A stretch of 64,000 bases of DNA from Devosia sp. YIM 151766 (lineage in GTDB: Bacteria > Pseudomonadota > Alphaproteobacteria > Rhizobiales > Devosiaceae), in NCBI RefSeq assembly GCF_030285925.1, contig NZ_CP127251.1:372001-436000 (forward strand), given 5' to 3'. The notes beneath the pieces were generated by a model that worked only from the letters and a program-made list of their open reading frames with translations, had not been told where the DNA came from and made no database searches. The translations under genes were made by a program, and so were the position numbers. Shown in pieces: positions 24,249-33,497 of the stretch (position 1 is the stretch's first letter; every line of letters starts with the position of its first letter).

Positions 24249-26615
24249 ATGAACAAGATCGCGCAAATCTTCGGCAGCCTTGAATACGGCCCCGCACCGG
24301 AAGCCGCGGATCAGGCAAATGCTTGGCTCGACAGCAAGAATCGTGTTTTCGGCCATTTCATCGATGGGGCCTGGACGGCGCCCGGCAAGCTCTTTGTCAG
24401 TACCAATCCGGCCAATGGACAGAAATTGGCCGATATCACCGATGGCAGCGCCGCCGATGTCGATGCCGCCGTCGCCGCCGCCCGCGCCGCCTTCCCGGCC
24501 TGGAGCGCGCTAAGTGGTTATGAACGCGGCAGATTTCTCTACGCCATCGCTCGCCTGATCCAGAAACACGCACGGCTTTTCGCCGTGCTGGAAACCATGG
24601 ACAATGGCAAGCCCATCCGCGAAAGCCGTGACGCCGACATCCCGCTGGTCGCCCGGCATTTCTACCACCATGCCGGCTGGGCCAGTCATATTTCCCGGGC
24701 CTTTCCGGACCATGTCCCCTATGGCGTCTGCGGCCAGATCATCCCCTGGAACTTCCCGCTGCTGATGCTGTCATGGAAGATCGCGCCAGCCTTGGCTGCC
24801 GGCAATACCGTAATCCTCAAGCCGGCTGAATTCACCTCGCTGACCGCCCTGCTCTTCGCCGAGATCTGCGAGCGCGCCGGCCTGCCCAAGGGCGTCGTAA
24901 ATATCGTTACGGGAGAAGGGGATACCGGCGCTGCCATCGTCAATCACCCCGGCATCGACAAGCTCGCCTTCACCGGCTCCACCGAAGTCGGCAAGCTCAT
25001 CCGCGCCGCCACCGCCGGTTCCGGAAAGGGTCTCTCGCTCGAATTGGGCGGCAAGTCGCCCTATATCGTCTTCGAGGACGCCGATCTCGACAGCGCCGTC
25101 GAAGGGCTGGTGGAGGCCATCTGGTTCAATCAGGGCCAGGTCTGCTGTGCCGGTTCGCGGCTTCTGGTGCAGGAGAGCATCGAGGAGCGCTTCATCGCCA
25201 AGGTGAAGAAGCGCATGGCCGCGCTTCGTGTCGGCGATCCCCTTGAAAAATCAATCGATATCGGCGCGCTGGTTGCGCCGGTTCAGGTGGAGCGCATCCG
25301 CGATCTGATGAAGAAGGGGGTTGCCGAAGGTGCCGTGATCTACGAGCCCGAAGGCACTGTCCCCACGGATGGGTGCTTTCTCAAGCCGGCGCTGGTCACC
25401 AATGTTTCGCCGGCTAACACTCTGGTATCGGAAGAGATTTTCGGCCCGATCCTCGTTGCCATGAGCTTCCGCACCCCGGAGGAAGCGGTGGCGCTGGCCA
25501 ACAATACCCGCTACGGCCTCGCCGCCACTTTGTGGAGCGAAAACATCAATCTGGCGCTGGACATCGCCCCCAAGCTCAAGGCCGGCGTGGTCTGGATCAA
25601 CGGCACCAACCAGTTCGACGCCGCCGTCGGTTTCGGCGGCTACAAGGAGAGCGGGTTTGGCCGCGAAGGTGGCCGCGAAGGCATGGCTGCCTATCTTAAA
25701 CCCGCATGGGAAAAGACTTTAAAGCCCGCTCCGGCTCCCGCGGCAATCGCCGCCCGGCCGGCCAATCCGCTCGATAATGCGCATCTCGACCAGACCGCCA
25801 AAATGTATATCGGCGGCAAGCAGGTGCGGCCCGATAGCGGCTATAATCGCCCGGTGCTTGGCCCCAAGGGCGAGCTCGTCGGCGAGGCCGGCGAAGGCAA
25901 TCGCAAGGACATCCGCAATGCCGTGGAAGCGGCGCGCGCGGCCGCCAATTGGGCGGCGGCTTCTGCCCATTCGCGGGCGCAAGTGCTTTATTTCCTTGCA
26001 GAAAATCTCGATTACCGTCGCGATGAATTCGCCGCGCGCATCCAGGCGCAGACCGGCGAGGACGGGGTGGCGGAGGTCGCGCAATCGGTCGAGCGCCTGT
26101 TCGCCTTTGCCGGCTGGGCCGACAAATATGATGGCGCCGTACACAATCCGCCGATGCGGGCCATCGCGGCGGCGATGATCGAGCCGCTGGGCGTGCTGGG
26201 CATTGTCGCGCCAATTAGCAAACCCCTGCTTGGCGCTATCACATTGCTAGCGCCAGCCCTCGCCATGGGCAATAAAGTGGTGCTCATACCCTCTGCCAGC
26301 GCGCCATTGTCGATGACCGATTTCTACCAGGTGCTCGAAACCTCCGACGTCCCTGCGGGCGCCGTCAATATCGTCACCGGCGACAGCGTGACGCTGGCCA
26401 GGACGCTGGCCGAGCATGACGGCGTCGACGGGCTCTGGTTCATGGGGTCCGCCGAAGGCTCGGCAATGGTGGAAAAGGCCTCGGTGGGCAATCTCAAACA
26501 GACCTGGACCAGCCGCGGTCTCGCCTATGACCTGGCCGATCCGCTTTTTGCCGGGGATTATTTCCTGGCCAGGGCGACGCAGGTGAAAAATGTCTGGATA
26601 CCCTACGGAGCCTGA
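24249..26615 (+). CDS. duplicated aldehyde dehydrogenase (active N-half, inactive C-half)
   Basis: This 788-residue protein is about 1.6 times the usual aldehyde dehydrogenase. Residues 1-490 form a complete domain with N168 (IPWNFP), E265 (LELGGKS) and catalytic C299 (FNQGQVCC). After a short Pro/Ala linker (PAPAPAAIAARPA), residues 515-788 repeat the N-terminal NAD-binding part (YIGGKQVRPDSG, AAMIEPLGVLGIVAP) but lack the catalytic cysteine and glutamate. Its place straight after deoC suggests it oxidises acetaldehyde to acetate during deoxynucleoside use; that substrate is inferred. The ATG at 24249 lies 8 bases after the deoC stop. Confidence 0.85.
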   Translation: MNKIAQIFGSLEYGPAPEAADQANAWLDSKNRVFGHFIDGAWTAPGKLFVSTNPANGQKLADITDGSAADVDAAVAAARAAFPAWSALSGYERGRFLYAIARLIQKHARLFAVLETMDNGKPIRESRDADIPLVARHFYHHAGWASHISRAFPDHVPYGVCGQIIPWNFPLLMLSWKIAPALAAGNTVILKPAEFTSLTALLFAEICERAGLPKGVVNIVTGEGDTGAAIVNHPGIDKLAFTGSTEVGKLIRAATAGSGKGLSLELGGKSPYIVFEDADLDSAVEGLVEAIWFNQGQVCCAGSRLLVQESIEERFIAKVKKRMAALRVGDPLEKSIDIGALVAPVQVERIRDLMKKGVAEGAVIYEPEGTVPTDGCFLKPALVTNVSPANTLVSEEIFGPILVAMSFRTPEEAVALANNTRYGLAATLWSENINLALDIAPKLKAGVVWINGTNQFDAAVGFGGYKESGFGREGGREGMAAYLKPAWEKTLKPAPAPAAIAARPANPLDNAHLDQTAKMYIGGKQVRPDSGYNRPVLGPKGELVGEAGEGNRKDIRNAVEAARAAANWAAASAHSRAQVLYFLAENLDYRRDEFAARIQAQTGEDGVAEVAQSVERLFAFAGWADKYDGAVHNPPMRAIAAAMIEPLGVLGIVAPISKPLLGAITLLAPALAMGNKVVLIPSASAPLSMTDFYQVLETSDVPAGAVNIVTGDSVTLARTLAEHDGVDGLWFMGSAEGSAMVEKASVGNLKQTWTSRGLAYDLADPLFAGDYFLARATQVKNVWIPYGA

Positions 26616-26617
26616 CC

Positions 26618-26908
26618 ATGGCTGAGAAGATCGAAATCGAGAATGTCGGCCAGCCGGGCAAGACCTATCGGGTGGATGCCGAGAAGTTCGCAGCCATGCG
26701 GGCAGCCGTGCTGGCCGCGCTTCCCGGCGCCGCGCCAGGTCTATCGGTGAGCGATCTCATCGCGGCGGTGAAGCCCAATCTGCCACAGGAGCTGTTTCCG
26801 GGGGGGGACAAGGCGGGCTGGTGGATCAAGGCCGTGCAACTCGATCTGGAGGCCAAGCAGGTGATCGCCCGTGCCGACAAGCCGCCGGTCCGGCTCTTCC
26901 GCCTATAG
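26618..26908 (+). CDS. DUF6958 family small protein
   Basis: This 96-residue soluble protein (MAEKIEIENVGQPGKTYRVD at its start) resembles the DUF6958 family. The middle section (SVSDLIAAVKPNLPQELFPG) followed by GWWIKAVQLDLEAKQVIARA looks like a small winged-helix-style domain. It sits between the aldehyde dehydrogenase (2-base gap) and deoA (7-base gap), so it is certainly within the operon. It could be a small regulator or an accessory factor of nucleoside breakdown; neither is shown. Confidence 0.7.
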   Translation: MAEKIEIENVGQPGKTYRVDAEKFAAMRAAVLAALPGAAPGLSVSDLIAAVKPNLPQELFPGGDKAGWWIKAVQLDLEAKQVIARADKPPVRLFRL

Positions 26909-26915
26909 GCCGGCC

Positions 26916-28235
26916 ATGGTCTTTCTCCCCCAGGAAATCATCCTGAAAAAACGCAATGGCGAGGCCCTGGCGGGTGCCGACATTGCTCAATTCATCGCCG
27001 GATTTGCCGAGGGCTCGGTGTCCGAGGCCCAGGCCGCCGCCTTTGCCATGGCGATCTATTTCCGTGACATGAGCATGGATGAGCGCGTAGCCCTCACCCT
27101 GGCCATGCGCGATAGCGGCGCGGTGCTCGACTGGTCCGAGCTCGACGGCCCGGTGGCCGACAAGCATTCGACCGGCGGGGTAGGGGACAATGTCTCGCTC
27201 ATGCTGGCCCCGATCCTTGCCGCCATCGGCATCTATGTGCCGATGATTTCCGGCCGCGGCCTCGGCCATACCGGCGGCACGCTGGACAAGTTCGACGCCA
27301 TTCCCGGCTATACGACCAGCCCCGACAACGCCTTGTTCCGCCAGGTGGTGACGCAGGCCGGCTGCGCCATTATCGGCCAGACCGCTGATCTCGCCCCCGC
27401 CGACAAGACGCTCTATGCCATCCGCGACGTCACCGCGACAGTCGATTCCATTGCCCTGATCACCGCCTCGATCCTGAGCAAGAAACTCGCCGCCGGGCTC
27501 GGCGCCCTGATCCTCGATGTGAAGACCGGTTCCGGCGCCTTCATGCCGACGCTGGAGCGATCCCGGGACCTGGCGCAAAGCCTGGTGAGCGTGGCCAATG
27601 GCGCCGGCCTCAGAACCGGCGCCCTCATCACCGATATGAACGAGCCCCTGGCCAGCGCCGCCGGCAACGGCCTTGAAGTGCGCAACGCGGTCGACTTCCT
27701 GACCGGCGCGCATCAGGATTCGCGTCTGCGCGAGGTCACCCTGGCGCTTTGCGCCGAAGTGGCGCTGATGGCCGGCAAGGCATCCTCGCCCGACAATGCC
27801 CGCGCCATGGTCGAGGCGGTACTCGACAATGGCAGTGCGGCCGAACGCTTCGGCCGGATGGTCGCCGGCCTCGGCGGGCCGGCCGATTTCGTCGAGCGCC
27901 TGGACCGCCACCTCGCTCCAGCGCCCATCGTGCGCGACGTCTTCCTGGCGGGGCAGGGGACGATCGCGGCCATCGACACGCGCGGCCTGGGCATGGCTGT
28001 GGTCGCCCTGGGGGGCGGCCGCGCCAATCCTGCCGACAGCATCGACCACCGCGTCGGCTTCGACCGGCTGGCCGGCCTGGGGATGGTGCTGGATGGAAAA
28101 ACCCCGATTGCCCGCCTGCACGCCGCCGATGCCGCCAGCGCCGCCGATGCCGAAGCGCGGATCAAGGCGGCCTATCGGCTTGGGGATCAGGCTGGCCCCC
28201 ACCCGCTGATTGCCGGCCGGATCGCGCCGCCATGA
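26916..28235 (+). CDS. deoA: thymidine phosphorylase
   Basis: This 439-residue enzyme cleaves thymidine and deoxyuridine with phosphate to the base and 2-deoxyribose-1-phosphate. The family signature lies at about residues 83-135: [16 protein letters not shown], then [20 protein letters not shown]. The length equals that of E. coli DeoA (440). The ATG at 26916 follows the DUF6958 stop by seven bases. Its product goes to the mutase encoded by deoB, and the released uracil can be captured by Upp. Confidence 0.94.
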   Translation: MVFLPQEIILKKRNGEALAGADIAQFIAGFAEGSVSEAQAAAFAMAIYFRDMSMDERVALTLAMRDSGAVLDWSELDGPVADKHSTGGVGDNVSLMLAPILAAIGIYVPMISGRGLGHTGGTLDKFDAIPGYTTSPDNALFRQVVTQAGCAIIGQTADLAPADKTLYAIRDVTATVDSIALITASILSKKLAAGLGALILDVKTGSGAFMPTLERSRDLAQSLVSVANGAGLRTGALITDMNEPLASAAGNGLEVRNAVDFLTGAHQDSRLREVTLALCAEVALMAGKASSPDNARAMVEAVLDNGSAAERFGRMVAGLGGPADFVERLDRHLAPAPIVRDVFLAGQGTIAAIDTRGLGMAVVALGGGRANPADSIDHRVGFDRLAGLGMVLDGKTPIARLHAADAASAADAEARIKAAYRLGDQAGPHPLIAGRIAPP

Positions 28236-28296
28236 TCCCGCTTGCTCTCAACCTGACCGCCGACAGGACTATCCAGATCAGGAAGGACCTCGTTTC

Positions 28297-29514
28297 ATGC
28301 CCCGCGCCATAGTCTGCCTGCTCGATAGCGTCGGTATCGGCGGTGCGCCCGATGCCGCCGCCTATGGAGACGAAGGCGCCAATACGCTCGGCCACATTGC
28401 CGAATGGGCCGCGACGGGCAGGGCCGACCGGCAAGGCCTGCGCGCCGGTCTCCTCCATGTGCCCAATATGGACGCGATGGGCCTCGGCGCGGCGCTCAAG
28501 CTGTCCAGCGGCATGACGCCTCCCGGTTTGTCGGCCAGCCCGAAGGGCGGCCGCTTCGGCGTCGGCCGCGAAATCTCGAGGGGCAAGGACACGCCGTCCG
28601 GCCATTGGGAGATTGCGGGCGTGCCGGTGCCGTTCGAATGGGGTTATTTCCCGCACTCGGTCCCGGCCTTTCCTGCCGAGCTGATCGAGGAATTCATCCG
28701 CCGCGCGCGCTTGCCGGGCATTCTCGGCGATAAGCACGCTTCGGGCACCGATATCATCGCCGAATTGGGCGAGGAGCATATCCGGACCGGCAAGCCGATC
28801 TGCTATACTTCCATCGACAGCGTCTTCCAGATCGCGGCGCACGAAACCCATTTCGGGCTTGATCGGCTCTACGAGATTTGCCGCATCGCCTTCGAATTGA
28901 CCGAAAAGCTCAAGATCGGCCGGGTCATCGCCCGCCCCTTTATCGGCGAAACTGCCGCCAGCTTCAAACGTACCGGTAATCGGCGCGATTATGCCATGAC
29001 ACCGCCCGAACCCACCCTGCTCGACCGCAATGCGGCAGCGGGCAATCAGGTCTTTGCCATCGGCAAGATTTCCGACATTTACGCCGGCTCCGGGGTCACG
29101 CATAAAATCAAGGGAACCGGCATTCCGCAGCTCTTCGACAAGACGCTCGACGCCATGGAAATGGCGGCGGACCGCGCCTTCATCATGACTAATTTCGTCG
29201 ATTTCGACAGCGAATACGGCCATCGCCGCGACGTGCCGGGCTATGCCGCCGCGCTGGAATTATTCGATTCCCGCCTGCGCGAGATCATTGCCAGGATGCG
29301 CCACGACGACCTGCTGGTGCTGACGGCCGATCACGGCAACGATCCGACCTGGCCGGGCACCGATCATACGCGCGAACAGGTGCCCATCCTGGTCTTTTCC
29401 CCAGCCCTCGCGCCGGGAGAGATTGGCATTCGCTCCACCTTCGCGGATATTGGCGAGACTATTGCCGCCTGGCTGGGGCTCGCACCCGGCCGCCACGGCA
29501 AATCCTTCCTGTAA
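28297..29514 (+). CDS. deoB: phosphopentomutase
   Basis: This 405-residue alkaline-phosphatase-superfamily enzyme interconverts (deoxy)ribose-1-phosphate and -5-phosphate, linking deoA to deoC. The metal sites are [11 protein letters not shown] at the N-terminus and [18 protein letters not shown] near residue 345. AGGAAGGA at 28280-28287 precedes the ATG at 28297; 61 bases separate it from deoA. Confidence 0.94.
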   Translation: MPRAIVCLLDSVGIGGAPDAAAYGDEGANTLGHIAEWAATGRADRQGLRAGLLHVPNMDAMGLGAALKLSSGMTPPGLSASPKGGRFGVGREISRGKDTPSGHWEIAGVPVPFEWGYFPHSVPAFPAELIEEFIRRARLPGILGDKHASGTDIIAELGEEHIRTGKPICYTSIDSVFQIAAHETHFGLDRLYEICRIAFELTEKLKIGRVIARPFIGETAASFKRTGNRRDYAMTPPEPTLLDRNAAAGNQVFAIGKISDIYAGSGVTHKIKGTGIPQLFDKTLDAMEMAADRAFIMTNFVDFDSEYGHRRDVPGYAAALELFDSRLREIIARMRHDDLLVLTADHGNDPTWPGTDHTREQVPILVFSPALAPGEIGIRSTFADIGETIAAWLGLAPGRHGKSFL

Positions 29515-29537
29515 GCAGCAAAATTGAGGTGGTCGAG

Positions 29538-30179
29538 ATGAGCAAGGTCGTGGGCAATGTAACACTCATCGATCACCCATTGATCCAGCACAAGCTGACG
29601 ATCATGCGCAACAAGGAAACCTCGATCGCCGGGTTCCGGCGGCTGCTGCGCGAGATCGCCCATCTGATGTGCTACGAGGTGACGCGCGATCTCGAACTGG
29701 AAATGATCGATATCGAAACGCCCATGGCGCCGATGAAATCGCCGGCGATCAAGGGCAAGAAGCTGGTTTTCGCCTCCATCCTGCGCGCCGGCAATGGCCT
29801 GCTCGACGGCATGCTCGATCTGGTGCCCGCCGCCCGCGTCGCCCATATCGGCATGTATCGCGACCACGAGACGCTGGAGCCGGTCGAATATTACTTCAAG
29901 GCGCCTTCGAGCCTCGAAGACCGCCTGATCATCGTCGTCGATCCCATGCTGGCCACCGCCAATTCGGCGACAGTGGCCATAGAAAAGCTCAAGGAGCGCG
30001 GCGCCAACAATATCCGCTTCCTCTGCCTGCTGGCGGCGCCCGAAGGCGTCAAGCACTTCACCGAAGCCCATCCTGACGTTCCGGTCTATACCGCCGCCAT
30101 CGACAGCCATCTCAACGAGAAGGGCTATATCGTGCCCGGCCTCGGCGATGCCGGCGACCGCATGTATGGGACGAAGTAG
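29538..30179 (+). CDS. upp: uracil phosphoribosyltransferase
   Basis: This 213-residue enzyme makes UMP from uracil and PRPP. The PRPP-binding loop is seen as [19 protein letters not shown] and the uracil-binding C-terminus as [17 protein letters not shown]. The loop reads ATANSA where many homologues have ATGGSA. A GAGGTGG precedes the ATG at 29538. It is the last gene of the salvage run; a palindromic repeat follows it before the convergent HAD gene. Confidence 0.93.
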   Translation: MSKVVGNVTLIDHPLIQHKLTIMRNKETSIAGFRRLLREIAHLMCYEVTRDLELEMIDIETPMAPMKSPAIKGKKLVFASILRAGNGLLDGMLDLVPAARVAHIGMYRDHETLEPVEYYFKAPSSLEDRLIIVVDPMLATANSATVAIEKLKERGANNIRFLCLLAAPEGVKHFTEAHPDVPVYTAAIDSHLNEKGYIVPGLGDAGDRMYGTK

Positions 30180-30202
30180 CGGCGAAAAGACGGATCTTTC
30201 CT

Positions 30203-30290
30203 GGATCGTCATCCTCGCGCTTGCCGCGAGGGCTCTTGCGGCAGGCCCTATAAACAAAGGACCCTCGCGTCGAGCGCGAGGGTGACGAGT
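30203..30290. repeat. double-hairpin intergenic repeat, copy 2 of 3
   Basis: It begins GGATCGTCATCCTCGCGC and ends GAGCGCGAGGGTGACGAGT, with the CCCTCG/CGAGGG palindromes and the ATAAACAAAGGACC spacer in the same order and orientation as copy 1. It lies between the convergent upp and HAD genes and may act as a bidirectional terminator. Confidence 0.8.
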
Positions 30291-30321
30291 GTTTGGTGTG
30301 GGCCAATCTTATGGCCGCGCC

Positions 30322-30942
30322 TTACTTCGCCTTGAGCGGCAGGCCCAGCGCGATCAGATCCTGGCGCAGATGCACCGGGTCCTTGAAGTGGATGCCATGC
30401 ATGCCGAACTTTCGCGCCGTCACGATATTGGGCTCGCTGTCGTCAATGAAAACGCAGCTTTCCGGCGCCAGGCCGTAGCGCTCGCAGAAAATGCGGTAAA
30501 TCCTGGGATCGGGCTTCACCATGCCTTCGAGGCCGGAGACGATCACCCCGTCGAATTTTTCGAGGAACGGCCATTCGCCCAGCCTTGTCATCCATTTCTC
30601 CCAGGAGAAATTGGTGATGGCGAAGGTGGGGATGTCCTGTTCGACCAATTCGTTATGGATGTCGATCGTGCCCTGGATATGGGGGCCGAAAGTCTCGGTC
30701 CAGCGCTGGTCGAAGGCCTGAATCTCGCGCCAATATTTGGGAAAGCGCGTCACCAGCTTGGCGACGCCCTCGGCATAGATTTCGCCTGCGTCGAATTCGA
30801 GGTTCCAGTCGCCGGTGCAGATATTCTCGTGGAACCAGACGGCCTCTTCCTCGGTCTCGAACAGTTTGCGGAAAAGATAGAGGGGGTTCCAGTCGACGAA
30901 GACGCCGCCCAGATCGAAGACAGGAATGATGGTGTCGTGCAT
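30322..30942 (-). CDS. HAD family phosphatase (YihX-like)
   Basis: This 206-residue protein belongs to the haloacid dehalogenase superfamily. Motif I is FDLGGVFVDW (nucleophile aspartate at residue 10, with the second aspartate replaced by glycine as in YihX-type members), motif II is ITNFS, the conserved lysine is in MVKPDPRIY and motif IV is VFIDDSEPNI. YihX-like enzymes act on sugar phosphates; the substrate here is unknown. It stands alone on the minus strand. Confidence 0.85.
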   Translation of the reverse strand: MHDTIIPVFDLGGVFVDWNPLYLFRKLFETEEEAVWFHENICTGDWNLEFDAGEIYAEGVAKLVTRFPKYWREIQAFDQRWTETFGPHIQGTIDIHNELVEQDIPTFAITNFSWEKWMTRLGEWPFLEKFDGVIVSGLEGMVKPDPRIYRIFCERYGLAPESCVFIDDSEPNIVTARKFGMHGIHFKDPVHLRQDLIALGLPLKAK

Positions 30943-31013
30943 GCTCGATTACCGGATGGAAGGAAAGGATGCCCGGCTTGTGGCATGGCCCGCCAATACG
31001 GGCAAGGGCGGCC

Positions 31014-31589
31014 CTAATTGAGCTCGATCCTGCCGCCGAACCGGGGCAGGAAGAAGCTGGAGCGGTAGAGCCCGACCGGTTGGTTGAAGATCAGGCCGAA
31101 AAGCGGCGTATAGGAATAGGACGCCTCCGCCGCGATCACCATCCGCCCCTTGGAGATGGCGATCATCTCGTCGGGCAGCGGAAATCTCGAGCCATCGCTA
31201 TACGGAGTGGCGGCCGAATAGGTCCCGTGCTGGAACTGGCGCGACCAGGCCACCGTGGCGATGCCGTCATCGCTCACCGAAACCGCTATCACCACCTGCC
31301 GCACCGGGTCGAAGGAATAGGGGGTCATGATGCCGCTGGCGGCGCGGAAATAATCCTGCATCTGGTTGGCGGTCAGCCTCTGATCGGTGCGGGCCACCAG
31401 ATCGCCCACCGCGCCGGCCACGGATTGCACCTTACGGTCCATGGAAATCAGCGTGCTGGCCTCGATGGAGCCGATATAAACCAGCAGCATGATGGGCAGG
31501 ATCAGGGCGAATTCGACCGCGGCGACGCCGCGTTCGGCGCGCCTCAGCCGGGCCAGCAGGGCCATGGTGCAGCGCCAGCCCTTCCTCAT
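31014..31589 (-). CDS. TadE/TadG-family pilus pseudopilin (second of pair)
   Basis: This 191-residue protein has the TadE-like N-terminus: a short basic head, then RGVAAVEFALILPIMLLVYI, a hydrophobic helix starting AAVEFAL, followed by a periplasmic domain. Such proteins are minor pilins or assembly factors of Tad/Flp pili. The ATG at 31589 overlaps the stop of the preceding TadE-like gene as ATGA; an internal ATG at 31565 is also possible. The pair lies on the opposite strand to the main pilus operon. Confidence 0.8.
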   Translation of the reverse strand: MRKGWRCTMALLARLRRAERGVAAVEFALILPIMLLVYIGSIEASTLISMDRKVQSVAGAVGDLVARTDQRLTANQMQDYFRAASGIMTPYSFDPVRQVVIAVSVSDDGIATVAWSRQFQHGTYSAATPYSDGSRFPLPDEMIAISKGRMVIAAEASYSYTPLFGLIFNQPVGLYRSSFFLPRFGGRIELN

Positions 31590-32149
31590 GTGAAGGGCTC
31601 GTTCTGGAACACCGTCGCGGTGCCGAGCAGGCGGCTGCCATTGGGCAGATTGGCCATGCCCAGCGGTCCGAATTGCAGCGCCACCGGATAGCGATAATAG
31701 ACCTGGACCAAAACGATGCTCTTGCCGTCGCCCGGGGACCAGGCTTCCAGAATGGTCCAGTCGCAATCGCCGCTACAGGTCGTTTCCACCGGCACCGAGA
31801 TGGTGGCGGACTGGAAATTGATCACTTCGACCACCCGCATATGCAGGCCCGAGCAATCGGGAAACAGGCCGAAAAGCCGGTCGCATACCTGGCTGCGGAA
31901 GTCCTCCAGCGAATCCCCGCTCTGCTGGACCTGGCCGGTGCGGATGGCGCGCGAGGCGTCGTGGACGGCGCTTTCCAGTACCTGGCTGGCCAGAAAAATC
32001 ACCGAGGTCTGGAGTATTCCGGCCAGGATCAGGAAGAATGGAAAAGCGAGCAAGGCGAATTCCACCGCCGTGGCGCCTTGTTCATCGCGCAGGATTCCGC
32101 GCCGTTGGCGGCGGAACAATCCGGCAAATCTGGCGAAGTTCTTGCTCAT
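31586..32149 (-). CDS. TadE/TadG-family pilus pseudopilin (first of pair)
   Basis: This 187-residue protein has a basic N-terminus then DEQGATAVEFALLAFPFFLI, the TadE-like processing and membrane segment, and a periplasmic domain with four cysteines (for example CDRLFGLFPDCSG and CSGDCDW) that could form disulfides. It is expected to be a minor component of the Flp pilus machine. It is coupled by ATGA overlap to the second TadE-like gene. Confidence 0.82.
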   Translation of the reverse strand: MSKNFARFAGLFRRQRRGILRDEQGATAVEFALLAFPFFLILAGILQTSVIFLASQVLESAVHDASRAIRTGQVQQSGDSLEDFRSQVCDRLFGLFPDCSGLHMRVVEVINFQSATISVPVETTCSGDCDWTILEAWSPGDGKSIVLVQVYYRYPVALQFGPLGMANLPNGSRLLGTATVFQNEPFT

Positions 32150-32196
32150 GGCCCACGCATGGTTGCGTACGGGGCTAAAGCTAAGGGCTTTGCACT

Positions 32197-32225
32197 AATC
32201 CAAGGTTAGTGAATTGCTTTGGATT
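32197..32225. promoter_or_regulatory. inverted repeat upstream of the TadE-like pair
   Basis: AATCCAA at 32197-32203 and TTGGATT at 32219-32225 form a 7-bp inverted repeat with a 15-base spacer, about 50 bases upstream of the minus-strand TadE-like gene. It could be an operator or a leader hairpin; it is also just downstream of the secretin N-domain gene and might be a terminator stem. Confidence 0.3.
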
Positions 32226-32267
32226 GGCGGCGTTGTGCGACATGGTGAACGGGGTATTAAATCCCCG

Positions 32268-32711
32268 TCAATTCGCGGCCGATTGCACCATTTGCGAGGA
32301 AGCCAGGGTCTGGCTGGCAAAGCTGTTGTCATCGCCCATCATGACCACGGGCTGGCAGGTCGGGGCGCAGGCCAGGGTGGTGCGCGCCTGGCCCTGATAG
32401 ACGGTCATCACCCCTGCCTGCATCTGCACCACTTCCACCAGCGTGTCGGCAATGGGTTCGCCCCGGCTGTCCAGGACGATCAGATTGGTCTGGCCATAGC
32501 TCTTGCCGGTCAGCACCAGGGTCATCGGGTCCTGAATGGTCACATCGGCAATGCCGGGATTGCCGACGATCACCGTGGCGGCGGGGGACGAGATGCGCAG
32601 CACCCGCGCCATGTTCACATTGACATTGATCGGCGCGCCGTCCTGCGCCAGGGCGGGCAGCGGCGCCAACAGGCTGGCGGCAAGCAGCAGGGCGGCGGCA
32701 AGACGGGACAT
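32268..32711 (-). CDS. secreted pilus assembly protein with a stand-alone secretin N-domain
   Basis: This 147-residue protein has a clear signal peptide (about 22 residues, ending PALAQDG) and one domain equivalent to the N-terminal domain of CpaC/RcpA secretins: INVNVNMARVLRISSPAATV followed by GNPGIADVTIQDPMTL and GQTNLIVLD. It lacks the secretin barrel. The full-length CpaC encoded at 35195 carries the same domain, so this may be an accessory periplasmic ring component or chaperone of the pilus secretin. It is divergent from the first flp gene. Confidence 0.78.
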   Translation of the reverse strand: MSRLAAALLLAASLLAPLPALAQDGAPINVNVNMARVLRISSPAATVIVGNPGIADVTIQDPMTLVLTGKSYGQTNLIVLDSRGEPIADTLVEVVQMQAGVMTVYQGQARTTLACAPTCQPVVMMGDDNSFASQTLASSQMVQSAAN

Positions 32712-33026
32712 GGCGGGCTTCCAAGGTACTGATACACTGCCCTACAATCCCGCTTAATGGTAAATACTTGGCAAACGCCGCCAGCGCCGCGCCACGTTTC
32801 TCGCCCATAAGAGAGGCTTTCTCTATTGCAGTTACGGGAAGTATAAAAGGCGAACTATTTCTTTAACTCCCTGATTACCAAGAAGAAGGCGGGCTTGAAT
32901 AGTCGAGAAAGCGCCACGCCAATTAACGCTATTTCAACCCGCCGCCGGTAGCTTCTGCCCATGTTCGCTGTGTGACGTGGCCCGACGCTACGCTCACTCG
33001 AGGACGTGTAAAAAAGGAGCCTGGGA
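32712..33026. other. 315-base divergent intergenic region upstream of the pilin genes
   Basis: No gene is visible. The region separates the secretin N-domain gene (minus) from the first flp pilin (plus), so it should hold promoters for both. Its left part is AT-richer than its surroundings, with TAAGAGAGGCTTTCTCTATT forming a small inverted repeat near 32806-32826. No promoter could be assigned with confidence. AAGGAG at 33014-33019 is the ribosome-binding site of the first flp gene. Confidence 0.5.
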
Positions 33027-33212
33027 ATGAACATTTTCGCACGTTTCGCGCAGGACGAGTCGGGCGCGACCGCAATCGAGTACGGCCTGATCGCCGCACT
33101 TATCTCCGTTGGTATCATCGTTGCCGTGTCGACGCTGGGTAATACGCTGTCAGGCGTCTTTACCGACATTAATAATCGGCTCACTGGGAACCCGGCAGGC
33201 ACCCCTCCGTAA
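33027..33212 (+). CDS. Flp-type IVb pilin 1
   Basis: This 61-residue prepilin has the Flp signature: a short leader ending in glycine (G13), then ATAIEYGLIAALISVGII with the processed-pilin glutamate and tyrosine (E18, Y19) and a hydrophobic helix. CpaA, encoded 0.4 kb downstream, should cleave after G13. The mature protein polymerises into the adhesive Flp/Tad pilus. A strong AAGGAG lies seven bases before the ATG, and a terminator-like hairpin follows, as expected for an abundant subunit. Confidence 0.92.
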   Translation: MNIFARFAQDESGATAIEYGLIAALISVGIIVAVSTLGNTLSGVFTDINNRLTGNPAGTPP

Positions 33213-33230
33213 GTCGCTAGATGTCATTGA

Positions 33231-33257
33231 GGGCCTTCCAGAAGGAAGGCCCTTTCT
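33231..33257 (+). terminator. terminator or attenuator between the two flp genes
   Basis: A perfect 9-bp stem GGGCCTTCC / GGAAGGCCC with an AGAA loop is followed by TTTCT. Partial termination here would keep pilin 1 mRNA in excess over pilin 2 and the assembly genes. Confidence 0.7.
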
Positions 33258-33287
33258 GTTCGGGCCCCGCTGGCGAGAGGAGCCGCC

Positions 33288-33497
33288 ATGCCTGACACAA
33301 ATGTCGTGCATTCTGGTCTAGTGACTCGAATGAGCCGTTTCTTGGCAGACGAAGATGGTGCGACCGCGATAGAATACGCGCTAATCGCTTCGCTCTTGTC
33401 CGTGGCCGTTGTCAGTTCCGCCTTTCTGCTGGGCGGTGGATTGGGTTCCCTGTGGGATACTGTTCGCACCGAGGTCGTAGCCGCTCTCGCCCCCTAG
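33288..33497 (+). CDS. Flp-type IVb pilin 2
   Basis: This 69-residue prepilin has the motif DGATAIEYALIASLLSVAVV with the predicted cleavage after G24 and E29-Y30 conserved. Its leader is about 11 residues longer than that of pilin 1 and its tail differs, so it is a paralogue rather than a recent copy. GAGAGGAG sits five bases before the ATG at 33288, which supports the long leader; an ATG at 33330 would give the usual short one. It may be a minor or alternative pilin. Confidence 0.88.
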   Translation: MPDTNVVHSGLVTRMSRFLADEDGATAIEYALIASLLSVAVVSSAFLLGGGLGSLWDTVRTEVVAALAP

